A stretch of DNA of 64,000 bases from Nocardioides alpinus (GCF_900112035.1 NZ_FOKC01000007.1:124001-188000); one strand, 5' to 3'; counted from the first letter of the stretch, positions 25,221-34,954 are shown. Numbers and translations: made by a program. Notes: a model not told the origin generated them from the letters alone.

Positions 25221-25997
25221 GTGGCCAAGCCCATCAGCGCACTCGTGGGTTGGTTGGACGAGTACGACTGGCCAAAAGTCTCTTGCCCGACCTGTGGCGA
25301 GGGCGGCCTCGACTTCGTCGAGAAGAGCATCACAACACTCGAAGACGTCGAGTCCGCTGCCAAGCAGGAGTCCTACAAGCAAGGCCTGGCGGGCCCCGAG
25401 GAACTGAGTGGCACGTTCCACGGACACCTAATCTGCGACAACAGCTCGTGCCGCGACGCCGTCGCGATGGCCGGCGATTGGGGCCTGTGGGTCAACGACG
25501 GCATGTACCCCGAGCGCGGGTCGTTCGGCAGCGTCTATCGCATCCGGTACCTGAATCCGCCCCTCCGGCTGATGAACCTTCCAGACAAGACGCCGCAGAA
25601 GGTTCAGGACTGTGTTCAATTCGCTTCGTCTGTGCTCTGGGCCAGTCCAGCGTCCGCTGCCAACCAGCTTCGCCAAGCGGTCGAAGAACTACTCACTGCC
25701 AGGAAGGTCAAGCGCTTCGTAGTCAACGCCCACGGCAAGCTGAAGACGGTCCCGCTTGATGCTCGCATCGCGATCTTTGCTAAGACTCACCCGGCGGTGG
25801 CCGAGACCTTGATGGCAGTCAAGTGGATCGGCAATAGCGGCTCTCACGACAACGATCTGTCCGCCGAGCAGGTGCTTACGGGAGCCGCCATTCTGGAGGC
25901 AGCCGTCAAGGGGCTCTACGACAAGACCGAGTCTGAGCTGAAGGCCACGGTGAAGGCCATCAACAAGTCCAAGGGATTCCCCAAGACCAAGGACTAG
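25221..25997 (+). CDS. DUF4145 domain-containing protein
   Basis: A 258-aa protein. The N-terminal half carries zinc-ribbon-like cysteines (SCPTCGEGGLDF and LICDNSSCRDAV). The C-terminal half is the DUF4145 helical domain (SPASAANQLRQAVEELLTA, LDARIAIFAKTHPAVAETLMAVKWIGNSGSHDND). DUF4145 is related to HEPN-type domains and often occurs with restriction or defence genes. GTG 25221 follows TACGGT by 6 nt, which excludes the upstream ATG at 25125. It is divergent from the possible restriction-fold gene. Confidence 0.85.
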   Translation: MAKPISALVGWLDEYDWPKVSCPTCGEGGLDFVEKSITTLEDVESAAKQESYKQGLAGPEELSGTFHGHLICDNSSCRDAVAMAGDWGLWVNDGMYPERGSFGSVYRIRYLNPPLRLMNLPDKTPQKVQDCVQFASSVLWASPASAANQLRQAVEELLTARKVKRFVVNAHGKLKTVPLDARIAIFAKTHPAVAETLMAVKWIGNSGSHDNDLSAEQVLTGAAILEAAVKGLYDKTESELKATVKAINKSKGFPKTKD

Positions 25998-26331
25998 CGA
26001 ACCACGCTCACGGAGACGAATCAGCGTCAACGCAACCACTCGACATGGCCAAGTCCGGGTGCGCGCTCAAACCGCGTGCATAGACCTCGTGAGTCAACAC
26101 CGCAAGCCAATCTTCACCCAAGGCGAGATGTGTCACTTCGCCACCTTCGCTGCTCGAAGCATCGAGTCATGCCGAGGGTTGGGCCAACGGCGGAGCTATT
26201 GGACTACGGCGACCGCCCAATGCACCCGTGTTGTCACCCAGGAATGAGAAGCCGTCTCAAGACCAAGCGAGTCCTTCCACGAATCCGCTGGCCCCTTCGG
26301 CATCATTGGAGATGGTCTACGGGGGGTCGCA
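25998..26331. other. Intergenic region upstream of the STAND-like gene
   Basis: 334 bp with no supported gene. Short frames here lack start signals. The last bases hold a GGGGGG stretch 6 nt before ATG 26332, probably its ribosome site. Confidence 0.5.
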
Positions 26332-29145
26332 ATGCAGTTGTACGGACGAAGCCGCGAGTTGCTTCAAATGCAGACGGCTGCGGCGCCGCTCACCATCGTC
26401 TCGGGTGACTCGGGCGCGGGGAAGACGGCGTTACTGGGAATCGCGGCGTCGGACGAGTCGACAGCTGCGGTGCACTCCTCTGTAATCACTTTGCAGCGCC
26501 GCGCCGGGAGTCTCCAACTCGCTTTGATGCAGGCTCTTGCTTCCATCTTGGAGGCTCGCGCCGCCGAGGAGGGAAGTCTCGAGCGGCTCAGTCGGATGCT
26601 CGCGCGGGCGTCCACAAAGGTCGTCGAAGCGCGGCTCCGCGACTTGGCCATGGGTGCCTCGGCGATGCTGTTCGGATGGGTCAAGGACAAACTCGGGGAC
26701 ACCGTGGGGTGCGCACTTGAGGATCTCGCCCATGAGCTCGCCACGACCTCGACGGACGAATTCGCGGCGAGGATCAGCGCCGGGGCTGACCGTGACGTTG
26801 TGGACACCTTTCTGGCGCTGGCTGCCGAGATTCAAGCCTACGTTGGTGCGCCGTTGGTGCTGTCCCTCGATGGCGCTGAGCGTCTAGGTGAGGACGACCG
26901 CCGCATACTGCTCGACATTGCGAGTGCGCCGCTGGGGCCGGTTCGCCTGCGGGTCGCGCTCGCGCTTGCGAGTGAGGATGCGTCAGCGTGGGCGCTCCAG
27001 CTCCGTGAGGTCGGCGCTGCGGACGTGCGCTTGCACGGGCTCGACGCAGACGCTGTGTCGTCTTGGGCCGACGACTCGGGCGTGCCGATAGACATCGGGC
27101 GGATGATGCGAGTGACCGGCGGTATGCCCGTTTACGTTGACGCCGCCCTGGCGCACGTGAGCCAAGGTGGCGAACTGCGCGAGCTGCCGATCGGGGAATC
27201 GTTTCAAGCGCAGACTGAGGCTGCGTTCCATCGTCTCAGCAGGGACGCGCGACGGGCGTGCGTCGTGCTCAGCGCGCTGTCGGAACCGCCAAACACCGAC
27301 GAGATCGTCGAGCTGCTGGGGGTCGAGCAAGACGCCTGGCTGCAGGTGCGGCGAGACCTTGAACACGCCCGTGTCCTCGCAACGACGGTGGACGGCCTCC
27401 CTTGGTTTCACGACCTTCGTCGGCGCGCGATCTGGGAGACCGTGCTCAATGACGATGAGCGGCGCAGCGCCGCCCACCGTGTGCTGGAGTACGTCATGGA
27501 CCGCAGTCGTGCGGATCAGGTTTCAGTGCGGCACGCGGTCGACCTTGCGCGACTGAGCTGCCTCGACCCGGTGTTCTGCGCTGAGAATCCGGGGCTGCAA
27601 GCCGTCCTCGAAGCTGACGTCATGGAACTTCGGATCCTGGTGTCGGTTATGGAGCTGGTCATGCCTGGCGACCAGCAAGCGATCGACGCCGCGTCGGCAC
27701 TCGAGCACGCGCGAGAGACACTCGGCGCCCGCGGCGACCTGGTGGCTGTGCTCCGTGGCCTAGTTGACCGCGGCCTTCTGGTCATGGCCGAGAACGAGCA
27801 CGCGGCAGTAGTCATACCAGCCTGGTCCTCGGCCGCATCGTTACTGGCCTGCTTGGGCCGCGGAGCTGATGAGTTGCCCAGGATCCCGGTGCCGCGGCTC
27901 GCAACGGCGGTTTTCGATAGCGTGCTGCGTTCCGCACTCGGTCCATTTCATTCAGGGCACTACGGGGTTGGTCAACCACGCGTGAGCGGGTTGGGTGAAA
28001 TGCTTCGCGATCTTCAGATGGACCGGTCTGGAGACACGGTGACTGTGAGGACGCTCCACGGCCTGACCATTCGGCTTCGTGCCCAAGGCGTCTCGGTCTA
28101 CGGCGCAATCGGTTTCGAAGACGCCGCGGATCGCGACCACGCGTTAACCCAGATCCGCGATGCCGTCGATTATCAGGACTCGATCACGCTGGACGCGCTT
28201 GCCCCTTGGCCGTGCGACGCTCCGTTGCCGTCCTCGCGTTTCGTGGACGCGTGGGGCCTGCTGACTAGCACCTCGCGGCGCGCGAACACGCCCGCATCGA
28301 GCAACTCAGCGGAGCCGGTCCGGGACATCCTCGAGAGGTGCCGCCTGCTCTACACCGCCATTCGCAACGCAAGTGATGACACCACCAGGTCGGCCTTGGG
28401 GCTGGAGCGGCCGCGAGGCTACGTGTTGAGCCGAAGCGACCGACAACTGATGTATGCCGAAGTTTCAGGGCTGGACAGAGTCATTGAGGTGGCATCAGCT
28501 GCCGTTCCCACTCCCTTCTTCGGTGTCCAGTCGCCCTTTGTCCGCGTCGAGCTTGCCGAGTCTGCAGGGCTCGACGGGACTCAGCGCGTTGGAGTCATGC
28601 ACTATCGAATGGGACTCGACACCGATGACTTGATGGCGAAGGTCATCGAGGGCACCGCGAACGACTTGAAGAAGTTCAACCAGGCGCAAGGACTCGCCAC
28701 GCAACGTCCACTTCTCCGCCTCCCCGCTCGAGTGCAAACCATTCACGAAGCTGTTCAGGGAGCACTCGACAGGCTCAGTGCAGATGCGCTCGCGATCGCC
28801 GAAACGGGCGCCGTCCGTCCGCATAGCGACTTCTCTCCGTACCGCACGATGTACCTACTGGTCCGAGTGCCTCCCGACGAGCCGAGCTGGGTGTTTGGAG
28901 CTCACGGTTCACTGACCAGCACCAGCGCGCCGGCGACCGATCGCAATAGCGTGCACGTCATTGTCGAAACCGACGCAGACCCCGAACCGCGTCCGTTTAT
29001 CGAAGAGAGCCAGGAACTCGCGCGAGCCTTTGGCCTCGACCCCGAACTCGACACCTGGTCCAGCGGCGACTTGATCAGCGGACTGTCAGAACTCCTTGGC
29101 ATGGGACGCGATTGGTCCAACCAGGTTCGACTCGAGGCCGGTTGA
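26332..29145 (+). CDS. Large STAND-like P-loop NTPase
   Basis: A 937-aa protein beginning YGRSRELLQM with Walker A GDSGAGKT at residues 25-32 and Walker B LVLSLD around D180, then sensor-like LRVALALAS. The winged-helix-like part around residues 290-390 ends WFHDLRRRAIWETVL. The long C-terminal half is not recognised and may be the sensor or effector. This layout (N-terminal NTPase after a short GR-x-x-E motif, long unique C-terminus) fits STAND ATPases that act as threat sensors, including antiphage AVAST types; assignment to defence is inferred. A longer intergenic region precedes it, with GGGGGG near ATG 26332. Confidence 0.78.
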   Translation: MQLYGRSRELLQMQTAAAPLTIVSGDSGAGKTALLGIAASDESTAAVHSSVITLQRRAGSLQLALMQALASILEARAAEEGSLERLSRMLARASTKVVEARLRDLAMGASAMLFGWVKDKLGDTVGCALEDLAHELATTSTDEFAARISAGADRDVVDTFLALAAEIQAYVGAPLVLSLDGAERLGEDDRRILLDIASAPLGPVRLRVALALASEDASAWALQLREVGAADVRLHGLDADAVSSWADDSGVPIDIGRMMRVTGGMPVYVDAALAHVSQGGELRELPIGESFQAQTEAAFHRLSRDARRACVVLSALSEPPNTDEIVELLGVEQDAWLQVRRDLEHARVLATTVDGLPWFHDLRRRAIWETVLNDDERRSAAHRVLEYVMDRSRADQVSVRHAVDLARLSCLDPVFCAENPGLQAVLEADVMELRILVSVMELVMPGDQQAIDAASALEHARETLGARGDLVAVLRGLVDRGLLVMAENEHAAVVIPAWSSAASLLACLGRGADELPRIPVPRLATAVFDSVLRSALGPFHSGHYGVGQPRVSGLGEMLRDLQMDRSGDTVTVRTLHGLTIRLRAQGVSVYGAIGFEDAADRDHALTQIRDAVDYQDSITLDALAPWPCDAPLPSSRFVDAWGLLTSTSRRANTPASSNSAEPVRDILERCRLLYTAIRNASDDTTRSALGLERPRGYVLSRSDRQLMYAEVSGLDRVIEVASAAVPTPFFGVQSPFVRVELAESAGLDGTQRVGVMHYRMGLDTDDLMAKVIEGTANDLKKFNQAQGLATQRPLLRLPARVQTIHEAVQGALDRLSADALAIAETGAVRPHSDFSPYRTMYLLVRVPPDEPSWVFGAHGSLTSTSAPATDRNSVHVIVETDADPEPRPFIEESQELARAFGLDPELDTWSSGDLISGLSELLGMGRDWSNQVRLEAG

Positions 29146-29444
29146 CGGCATGCCGGGCGGGACACCACTCAGCACGGTCGGCTGTGCTGGTTCTGACACG
29201 GCACTGCTGCACGTAGCCAGACTTAGCCCATTCCGCCGCGATCGACCGCCAGATGTTTAGCGTGAGTTCGGTCGCTCGCTCCACACTCACCGACTCATCG
29301 CGCTGACCTGGGAAGATGCACTCCTCGGGAAGGTCCAGCGTGTCAGCTTAGTAGGCGGGCGCTGATGCGTCCGGGGCGAGGGGGTGACCGCGCCTGGCCG
29401 AGTGATCTCGTGCCCAGGCGCCTGCCGAGGGCGAGGAGGCCTGG
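29146..29444. other. Intergenic region with one copy of a 20-bp repeat
   Basis: 299 bp without a supported gene. It contains the repeat word at 29224-29243 that recurs at 30148-30167. Confidence 0.45.
29224..29243 (+). repeat. 20-bp direct repeat, copy 1
   Basis: TAGCCCATTCCGCCGCGATC. A copy with one difference lies at 30148-30167 in the same orientation. The pair flanks the membrane-anchored gene at 29445-29978. Confidence 0.5.
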
Positions 29445-29978
29445 CTAGGGCTGCGCGGCTCGTTCTCGCTCTAGTTTCCGTTCCCATTTGCGCGGAGCAT
29501 CCTTGATCATGCGCGCTTCATATTCTCCCCAGTCTGCTGGGCTTGAACGCCGACGTCGAAGCCACTCGATCCATCGGATCCGGTTTACGTCAGCAATCGT
29601 CAGCCTGGTCAGATCGCGCCTATACCGCTCGATGTTGGCGTACTCCGTTCCATTGACACCATCCCAGTTTGTCAATCTCATGTCGAGTAGAAGAACTCTT
29701 CTGATAATGTGCTTAGGCGCATAGAACTGAATCTCCGATACCGCGCTTTCATACGCAGTTCGCACTGAGCGGTCGGAGAAGCTGCCGCCGCCGATCGCTA
29801 TGAGCCGTCCCGTCAGCGCGGAGAGGTAGCGGACGTAGGCGTCGTTGCGCCGGTCAAGCCTGCGGCGGCGGCGCTCACGGGCGGAGGTCCACAAGCCTGT
29901 GATGAGCACCGCCACAAGGGCACCGCTCACGGCGACGAGGGCGCCGTAGTCGTCCAAGAAGCTAATGATTGCAATCAC
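29445..29978 (-). CDS. Membrane-anchored hypothetical protein
   Basis: A 177-aa protein with one N-terminal helix (ALVAVSGALVAVLITGLW) followed by a very basic stretch (SARERRRRRLDRR), so the remaining ~140 residues face the cytoplasm. The soluble part is helical and Arg-rich, without a known motif. GTG 29978 is the first start; TAGGCA lies 6 nt upstream, an imperfect match to the local leaderless element. It sits between two copies of a 20-bp repeat in the accessory island. Confidence 0.7.
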   Translation of the reverse strand: MIAIISFLDDYGALVAVSGALVAVLITGLWTSARERRRRRLDRRNDAYVRYLSALTGRLIAIGGGSFSDRSVRTAYESAVSEIQFYAPKHIIRRVLLLDMRLTNWDGVNGTEYANIERYRRDLTRLTIADVNRIRWIEWLRRRRSSPADWGEYEARMIKDAPRKWERKLERERAAQP

Positions 29979-30147
29979 CGTTCGTGCCTAGGTTCTCCGC
30001 ACGTTGTCGGAGGTCTTTGCTGGACATGACACTCAATCCGAGGTTGCCACATCCTTTCATTTCGCGGTGCACCACACGATTGACAGCGCCAACTTCGGCA
30101 GTGCATGCCCCGTACGGGTCTGCTGATGGGCCAGTGCCAGCACGACC

Positions 30148-30167
30148 TAGCCCATTCCACCGCGATC
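30148..30167 (+). repeat. 20-bp direct repeat, copy 2
   Basis: TAGCCCATTCCACCGCGATC, matching 29224-29243 at 19 of 20 positions, 924 bp apart. Confidence 0.5.
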
Positions 30168-30267
30168 CGGCACGTCCCAAGACGAGCGCACACAGGTAGA
30201 TTCGGCTTCTGTGCGGTTGCCGCTGCAGGCACTCAGGCCACCACCACGTTCCCCATCGGAGGCGCAG

Positions 30268-30432
30268 ATGGCGTACCTAGTCTTTGGCGGGTTCCTGCTC
30301 TTGGTGGTCGTGGCGGCCTGGATCTCATCCCGACAGGGACGACCCCTGAACGGTTGCTGCGCACCGGCTGATCCCCGTGACGATCTGCGGATGCGGGCCG
30401 CTTACACAGACGATGACGTGCCATCGTCCTAG
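30268..30432 (+). CDS. 54-aa small membrane protein
   Basis: MAYLVFGGFLLLVVVAAWIS forms one membrane helix. A short polar tail follows with a Cys pair (NGCC) and an acidic end (YTDDDVPSS). A strong GGAGG is 7 nt before ATG 30268. A possible promoter TAGATT lies at 30197-30202. An in-frame GTG at 30211 would add 19 residues, but the ribosome site favours the ATG. No function is recognised. Confidence 0.6.
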   Translation: MAYLVFGGFLLLVVVAAWISSRQGRPLNGCCAPADPRDDLRMRAAYTDDDVPSS

Positions 30433-30526
30433 CTGGTCCACCAAAAGGTCATAAATGGATGAGTTACGTCCATCCGCCGTGATCGCTCGATGCCCGTCCC
30501 TCACGGGGTGGGCATTGCCTCGCCGG

Positions 30527-31729
30527 TCACCGCGCCCACACGCGCACCCAGTCCACCGCCGCGGTCTGACCGATCCCTTCGGGGGTCAGCTTCGCCAGGT
30601 TGTAGTCAGAGGTCAGCATGGACAGCAACAGGTACTCCGGTGCCTTCGACACCGCCTGCGTCTCCCTGTGGAACTCGCGCCCGTCGACACGGAAGACGTA
30701 CGCCGTGGGGGTCCACTCGACGCTGAACACGTGGAAGGCGTTCCACCACTCATGCGTGGCAGGCATCAACGTGTTCGCGCGGGGGTACAACCCGCCGCGC
30801 TTGTAGTGCTCGCCATCGGCACCGTAGTAGTGCACGAACGATCCGATGGTGGACCCGGCCTTGGAGGCGCCGAAGTACTCAACCGCGTCGATCTCGGTGC
30901 CGGCGGTTGGATCGCCCGGCGTGTACCAGTTCGTGGGTTGGAGCCAGAAGCTGGCGTGCATGCCCTTGGAGCGGTGCATCTTCATCCGGACGGCGGCGTA
31001 GCCGTAGGTGAAGTCGAACTTCCCACGGGTGTAGAGCTGGGTGTTCAGCATGTAGGGGTGCGACCCGGAGTTGCCGTTGAGCTGCCACTCGCACGCCTGG
31101 CCCGCGCGGGCGCTGTCGTAGGCCACCCCCATGTGCAGCACGCCGTCGCTGACGGTGCGCGCGAGGGGGGAGAGCTGCGAACACGCCCGCATGTACGCCG
31201 GCGCCAGTGTCTCCTGGTCCGACCACTTGGCGTGGTCGACCTGAGCGCCCGAGAAGTCGTCCTTGAACAGGACCGTGAACCTCCGGCCCCTGACCGTGTT
31301 GGTGGTGACCCGGGTCGAGCCCGAGCCGGACAACGTCACCGCTCGGTAGCGGCCCCGGCCCCGGGGCAACGCGAAGACGGCGCTGCGTGTGCGATGCAGC
31401 CTGGTGCGGGCGATGGTCTTCCAGGTGCCGACCGTGTTGCGCTGCAGCGCAACCCGCTGGCCCTTCCGTGCGGAGGGGAACTCAGCCAGCACCTGCGTGC
31501 TCCTGCTCGCCGCGGCGGGCCGACGACCGGGCTGCGAGATCGCGGGCCGCACGGTCAGGCGCCCTGCCGCGGCGGGCCTGCTGGTGGAGTACGCCGTGGT
31601 CACCGGCGCGAGGTCGGCGGACGGGGTCACGGCAGTGGCGTTGCCGGGGACGCCGGCGACGGCCGTGAGGAGGAGCGCTGCTGCGAAGGCCGTTGCACCG
31701 AGGACGGGTCGCACGAGGGTGGACGACAC
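30527..31729 (-). CDS. Secreted glycoside hydrolase family 16 protein
   Basis: A 400-aa exported protein. The N-terminus is a signal peptide (ATAFAAALLLTAVAG), then a ~110-residue Arg/Thr-rich beta-type region, then a GH16 jelly roll (about 150-400). The catalytic signature E279-I-D281-A-V-E284 is complete. GH16 enzymes cut beta-1,3/1,4-glucans, agar or related polymers; I cannot tell the substrate. GTG 31729 is chosen because AAGGA lies about 11 nt upstream and it starts just before the signal peptide. ATG 31756 is in frame but has no ribosome site. Confidence 0.9.
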   Translation of the reverse strand: MSSTLVRPVLGATAFAAALLLTAVAGVPGNATAVTPSADLAPVTTAYSTSRPAAAGRLTVRPAISQPGRRPAAASRSTQVLAEFPSARKGQRVALQRNTVGTWKTIARTRLHRTRSAVFALPRGRGRYRAVTLSGSGSTRVTTNTVRGRRFTVLFKDDFSGAQVDHAKWSDQETLAPAYMRACSQLSPLARTVSDGVLHMGVAYDSARAGQACEWQLNGNSGSHPYMLNTQLYTRGKFDFTYGYAAVRMKMHRSKGMHASFWLQPTNWYTPGDPTAGTEIDAVEYFGASKAGSTIGSFVHYYGADGEHYKRGGLYPRANTLMPATHEWWNAFHVFSVEWTPTAYVFRVDGREFHRETQAVSKAPEYLLLSMLTSDYNLAKLTPEGIGQTAAVDWVRVWAR

Positions 31730-31935
31730 AGGGGGATTGTTCCTTCTCGGAGGCATGCAGCGTGACGAATCGAGCGAATCCCCCGGGGCCGCCTCTCCAG
31801 CGGCACGCGATGAGGCTGGGGCGACGGCTCCGCGCTGTCGAGCATCGGCGGATCAGTGGGGTCGTAGGTTAAGACGGACGAGCCCGGGGTACCTCCATCA
31901 CGACCCAGCCTCGACCCCAGCCAGCAGGAGCAGCC

Positions 31936-32355
31936 ATGACCGAGACACCGAACGAGTCCGCAACCACGTTGACCGAGGACGAGAAGAAGACCGTCAGGTC
32001 CGCAGCCCTGCGCGCCGGAGCACTCGTCGCCCAGGCCGAGCCCGGGTTCCTCGACACGTTCAAGGAGTCCTTCGCCGCCAGCAAGGCCGTCAAGACCGCC
32101 TCGCCCGAGGTGCAGAAGCTCGTGGGCGGGGGCCTGCCCGAGATGCCCTCCGGCAGCAAGGACGACGTCACGGCGCGCACCATCGAGCTCCTCCAGCAGG
32201 CCGTCGGGATCCTGACGGCGAAAGCCCCTCAGCTCGTCGAGGAGTACAAGCAGGTGGTGCTCCAGTCCGCCAAGGACGTCGCAGCCGCTGCTGACGACAC
32301 GTCTCACGGCGAGACCGCCGCCATCGGCCAGATCGAGCGCGCGCTCGCGGGCTGA
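31936..32355 (+). CDS. Hypothetical helical protein
   Basis: A 139-aa acidic, Ala/Lys-rich, all-helical protein with no membrane segment or family I recognise. It ends 31 bp before hrpB. AGGAG precedes ATG 31936. Divergent from the GH16 gene across about 200 bp. Confidence 0.75.
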   Translation: MTETPNESATTLTEDEKKTVRSAALRAGALVAQAEPGFLDTFKESFAASKAVKTASPEVQKLVGGGLPEMPSGSKDDVTARTIELLQQAVGILTAKAPQLVEEYKQVVLQSAKDVAAAADDTSHGETAAIGQIERALAG

Positions 32356-32386
32356 TCGGCGCAGCCGCGTCGGGCACACTGCACGG

Positions 32387-34918
32387 GTGTCCGACCCGCT
32401 GCGCCACCTGCTCGCTGCGCCGCCCGACCTCCCGGTCACCGCGGGCCTGCCCGCTCTCGTGGAGGCGCTTCGTACTGGCGGGGTCGCGGTGGTCCAGGCC
32501 CCGCCGGGCACCGGCAAGACGACCTTGGTCCCACCCGCGGTCGCCGGGGTCGTCGACGGACGGGTCGTCGTCACGCAGCCCAGCCGCATCGCAGCCCGCG
32601 CTGCTGCCCTCCGGCTGGCGCACCTGGTCGGCGAACCGGTGGGCGAGACGGTCGGGTACTCCGTACGCGGAGACCGCCGCACCAGTCGACGTACGCGGGT
32701 CGAGATCGTCACGACCGGCCTGCTGCTCCGGCGGATCCAGCACGACCCCGAGCTGGCCGGCGTCGGCGCCGTCGTGCTCGACGAGGTCCACGAGCGCCAC
32801 CTCGACGCCGACCTGACCCTGGCGCTGCTCATCGACATCCGGGCCAACCTGCGTGAGGACCTAGCCCTGGTGGCGATGTCGGCCACCATCGAGGCCGAAC
32901 GGACCGCCGCCCTGATCGGCAGCGACGATGACGGTGACGCTCCGGTGATCAGCGTCCCGGGTGCCCTGCACCCGGTCGAGGCGATCTGGTGCCCGCTGCC
33001 TGCGGGGGCGCGTCGCACCGACGACCGGGGGATCACCCCGGCGTTCCACGACCACGTCGCCGCGACCGTACGTCGGGCTCTGGCCGATCACGAGGGGGAC
33101 GTCCTGGTCTTCGTGCCGGGTGTCGCGGAGGTCGACGCGACCGTACGCCGCCTGGCCGGCGTGGACGCGGACGTGCACGCCCTGCACGGGCGGCTGTCGG
33201 CCGCCGCTCAGGATCTGGCGCTCAGCGAGGGCCCGCGTCGACGCGTGATCGTCTCGACCGCGGTCGCCGAGTCCTCGCTGACAGTGCCGGGCGTACGCGT
33301 CGTGGTGGATGCCGGGTTCTCCCGCGAGCCGCGCACCGACCACCGTCGCGGACTGGCCTCCCTGGTCACCGTCGCGGTGAGCCGGGCAGCGGCCGAGCAG
33401 CGGGCGGGACGAGCCGGACGGCTGGGTCCGGGAGCCGTGCTGCGGTGCTGGTCCGAGACGGAGCACGCGCACCTGGCCGCCCACCCCGAGCCCGAGATCG
33501 CCACCGCCGACCTGACGGCCTTTGCTCTGGAGGTGGCGTGCTGGGGCAGCCAGGACGTCCACGAACTGGCGCTGCTCGACCAGCCACCGGCGCACGCTCT
33601 GGCGTCGGCCCAGGAGGTGCTGGTGGGCCTGGGGGCGATGACCGAGGACGGGAGAGCCACCGAGCGGGGCCGGGTGATCGCCGGGGTGCCGGTCGATCCC
33701 AGGCTGGCGCGCGCACTCATCGACGGGGCTGGTCTCGTCGGAGCGAAGCGAGCCGCCGAGGTGGTCGCGATGCTGAGCGAGGACGTACGCGCTCCCGGCG
33801 GGGACATGGTCGCTGCGCTCCGGTCCCTGCGCACTGACAAGCGGGCGGGATCGTGGCGCAGCCAGGTCACCCGGCTGGCGGAGGTCGTCGCGAAGCAGGA
33901 CACCGCCGGGGAGCGGGGCGACTCCCGCCCACTCACCGACGACGTGGCGGTGGGCCTGGTGGTGGCCCTGGCGCACCCCGACCGGATCGCACGCAAGCGA
34001 GCCCACACGTCGAGCTATCTGATGGCGTCCGGGACGGGCGCGGCGCTCGACCTGCGCGACCCGGGTCCGCTGGCCGGACTGGAGTGGCTCGCGGTCGGTG
34101 ACGCGGAGCGACGGCCCGGGCGGCGCGAGGCGCGGATCCGCGCGGCGGCCCCTCTCACCGAGGACCTCGCGCTGGAGGCGGCGGGATCGCTGTGGACCGA
34201 GGTGGACGAGGTCACCTGGACCGGTGGGCGGGTGCTGGCTCGCCGGCGGACGTTGCTGGGCGCCATCGAGCTCAGCTCGACCCCGCTCAGCGATCCGCCC
34301 GCGCGGGCCGTGAGCGACGCGATCCGGGAGGCGGTCGCCAGCGAGGGGATCGCTCTCCTCGCCTGGACGGAGGCGGCCACGGCGCTGCGCGCCCGCCTCG
34401 ACTTCTTGCACCGCGCGCTCGGTGACCCGTGGCCCGACGTGAGCGACGCAGCACTGACGCGGGACCTCGACTCGTGGCTCGGGGCGCAGCTGGCGCGGGT
34501 CCGCTCGGCGAAGGATCTTCGTCGCATCGACGTGACTGCTGCCCTGCGGGCGATGGTGCCGTGGCAGCAGGCAGGCAGGCTCAACGAATTGGCGCCCGAG
34601 CGCGTCGAGGTGCCCAGTGGGTCGAGTGTGCGGATCGACTACTCCCAGGACCAGCCGGTGCTCGCCGTGCGGCTGCAGGAGGTCTTCGGCTGGACCTCAG
34701 CACCGGTCCTGGCCGACGGACGGGTCCCGCTCCTGCTGCACCTGCTCTCCCCGGCGCGACGCCCGACCGCTGTCACTGCGGACCTGGAGTCCTTCTGGGA
34801 CAACGGCTACCCGGCCGTGCGGGCTGACCTGCGTGGGCGCTATCCCAAGCACGCCTGGCCGGAGGACCCACGCAGCGCGCCGGCCACCGCGCGTACGAAC
34901 AGGCCTCGGCGGAGCTGA
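32387..34918 (+). CDS. hrpB: ATP-dependent helicase HrpB
   Basis: An 843-aa DEAH-box helicase. Walker A PPGTGKTT spans residues 39-46, the DEVH box is at 132-135 (LDEVHERHLDADL), SAT follows in VAMSATIE, and motifs V-VI read VIVSTAVAESSLTVPGVRVVVDAG and SRAAAEQRAGRAGR. The C-terminal HrpB domain ends in the usual FWDNGYPAVRADLRGRYPKHAWPEDP. The physiological substrate is not settled. GTG 32387 follows CACACT (32375-32380) by 6 nt, pointing to a leaderless mRNA. Confidence 0.94.
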   Translation: MSDPLRHLLAAPPDLPVTAGLPALVEALRTGGVAVVQAPPGTGKTTLVPPAVAGVVDGRVVVTQPSRIAARAAALRLAHLVGEPVGETVGYSVRGDRRTSRRTRVEIVTTGLLLRRIQHDPELAGVGAVVLDEVHERHLDADLTLALLIDIRANLREDLALVAMSATIEAERTAALIGSDDDGDAPVISVPGALHPVEAIWCPLPAGARRTDDRGITPAFHDHVAATVRRALADHEGDVLVFVPGVAEVDATVRRLAGVDADVHALHGRLSAAAQDLALSEGPRRRVIVSTAVAESSLTVPGVRVVVDAGFSREPRTDHRRGLASLVTVAVSRAAAEQRAGRAGRLGPGAVLRCWSETEHAHLAAHPEPEIATADLTAFALEVACWGSQDVHELALLDQPPAHALASAQEVLVGLGAMTEDGRATERGRVIAGVPVDPRLARALIDGAGLVGAKRAAEVVAMLSEDVRAPGGDMVAALRSLRTDKRAGSWRSQVTRLAEVVAKQDTAGERGDSRPLTDDVAVGLVVALAHPDRIARKRAHTSSYLMASGTGAALDLRDPGPLAGLEWLAVGDAERRPGRREARIRAAAPLTEDLALEAAGSLWTEVDEVTWTGGRVLARRRTLLGAIELSSTPLSDPPARAVSDAIREAVASEGIALLAWTEAATALRARLDFLHRALGDPWPDVSDAALTRDLDSWLGAQLARVRSAKDLRRIDVTAALRAMVPWQQAGRLNELAPERVEVPSGSSVRIDYSQDQPVLAVRLQEVFGWTSAPVLADGRVPLLLHLLSPARRPTAVTADLESFWDNGYPAVRADLRGRYPKHAWPEDPRSAPATARTNRPRRS

Positions 34919-34954
34919 CCGGCGCGCGGGCGTGCCGTCCGATCCGTCAGCCGT

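Noticed and set aside
18367..30526. tRNA or integrase marking the island borders
   Set aside because: I looked for tRNA-like and recombinase sequences at both edges and saw none; a GTTCGAA word near 23813 has no tRNA context.
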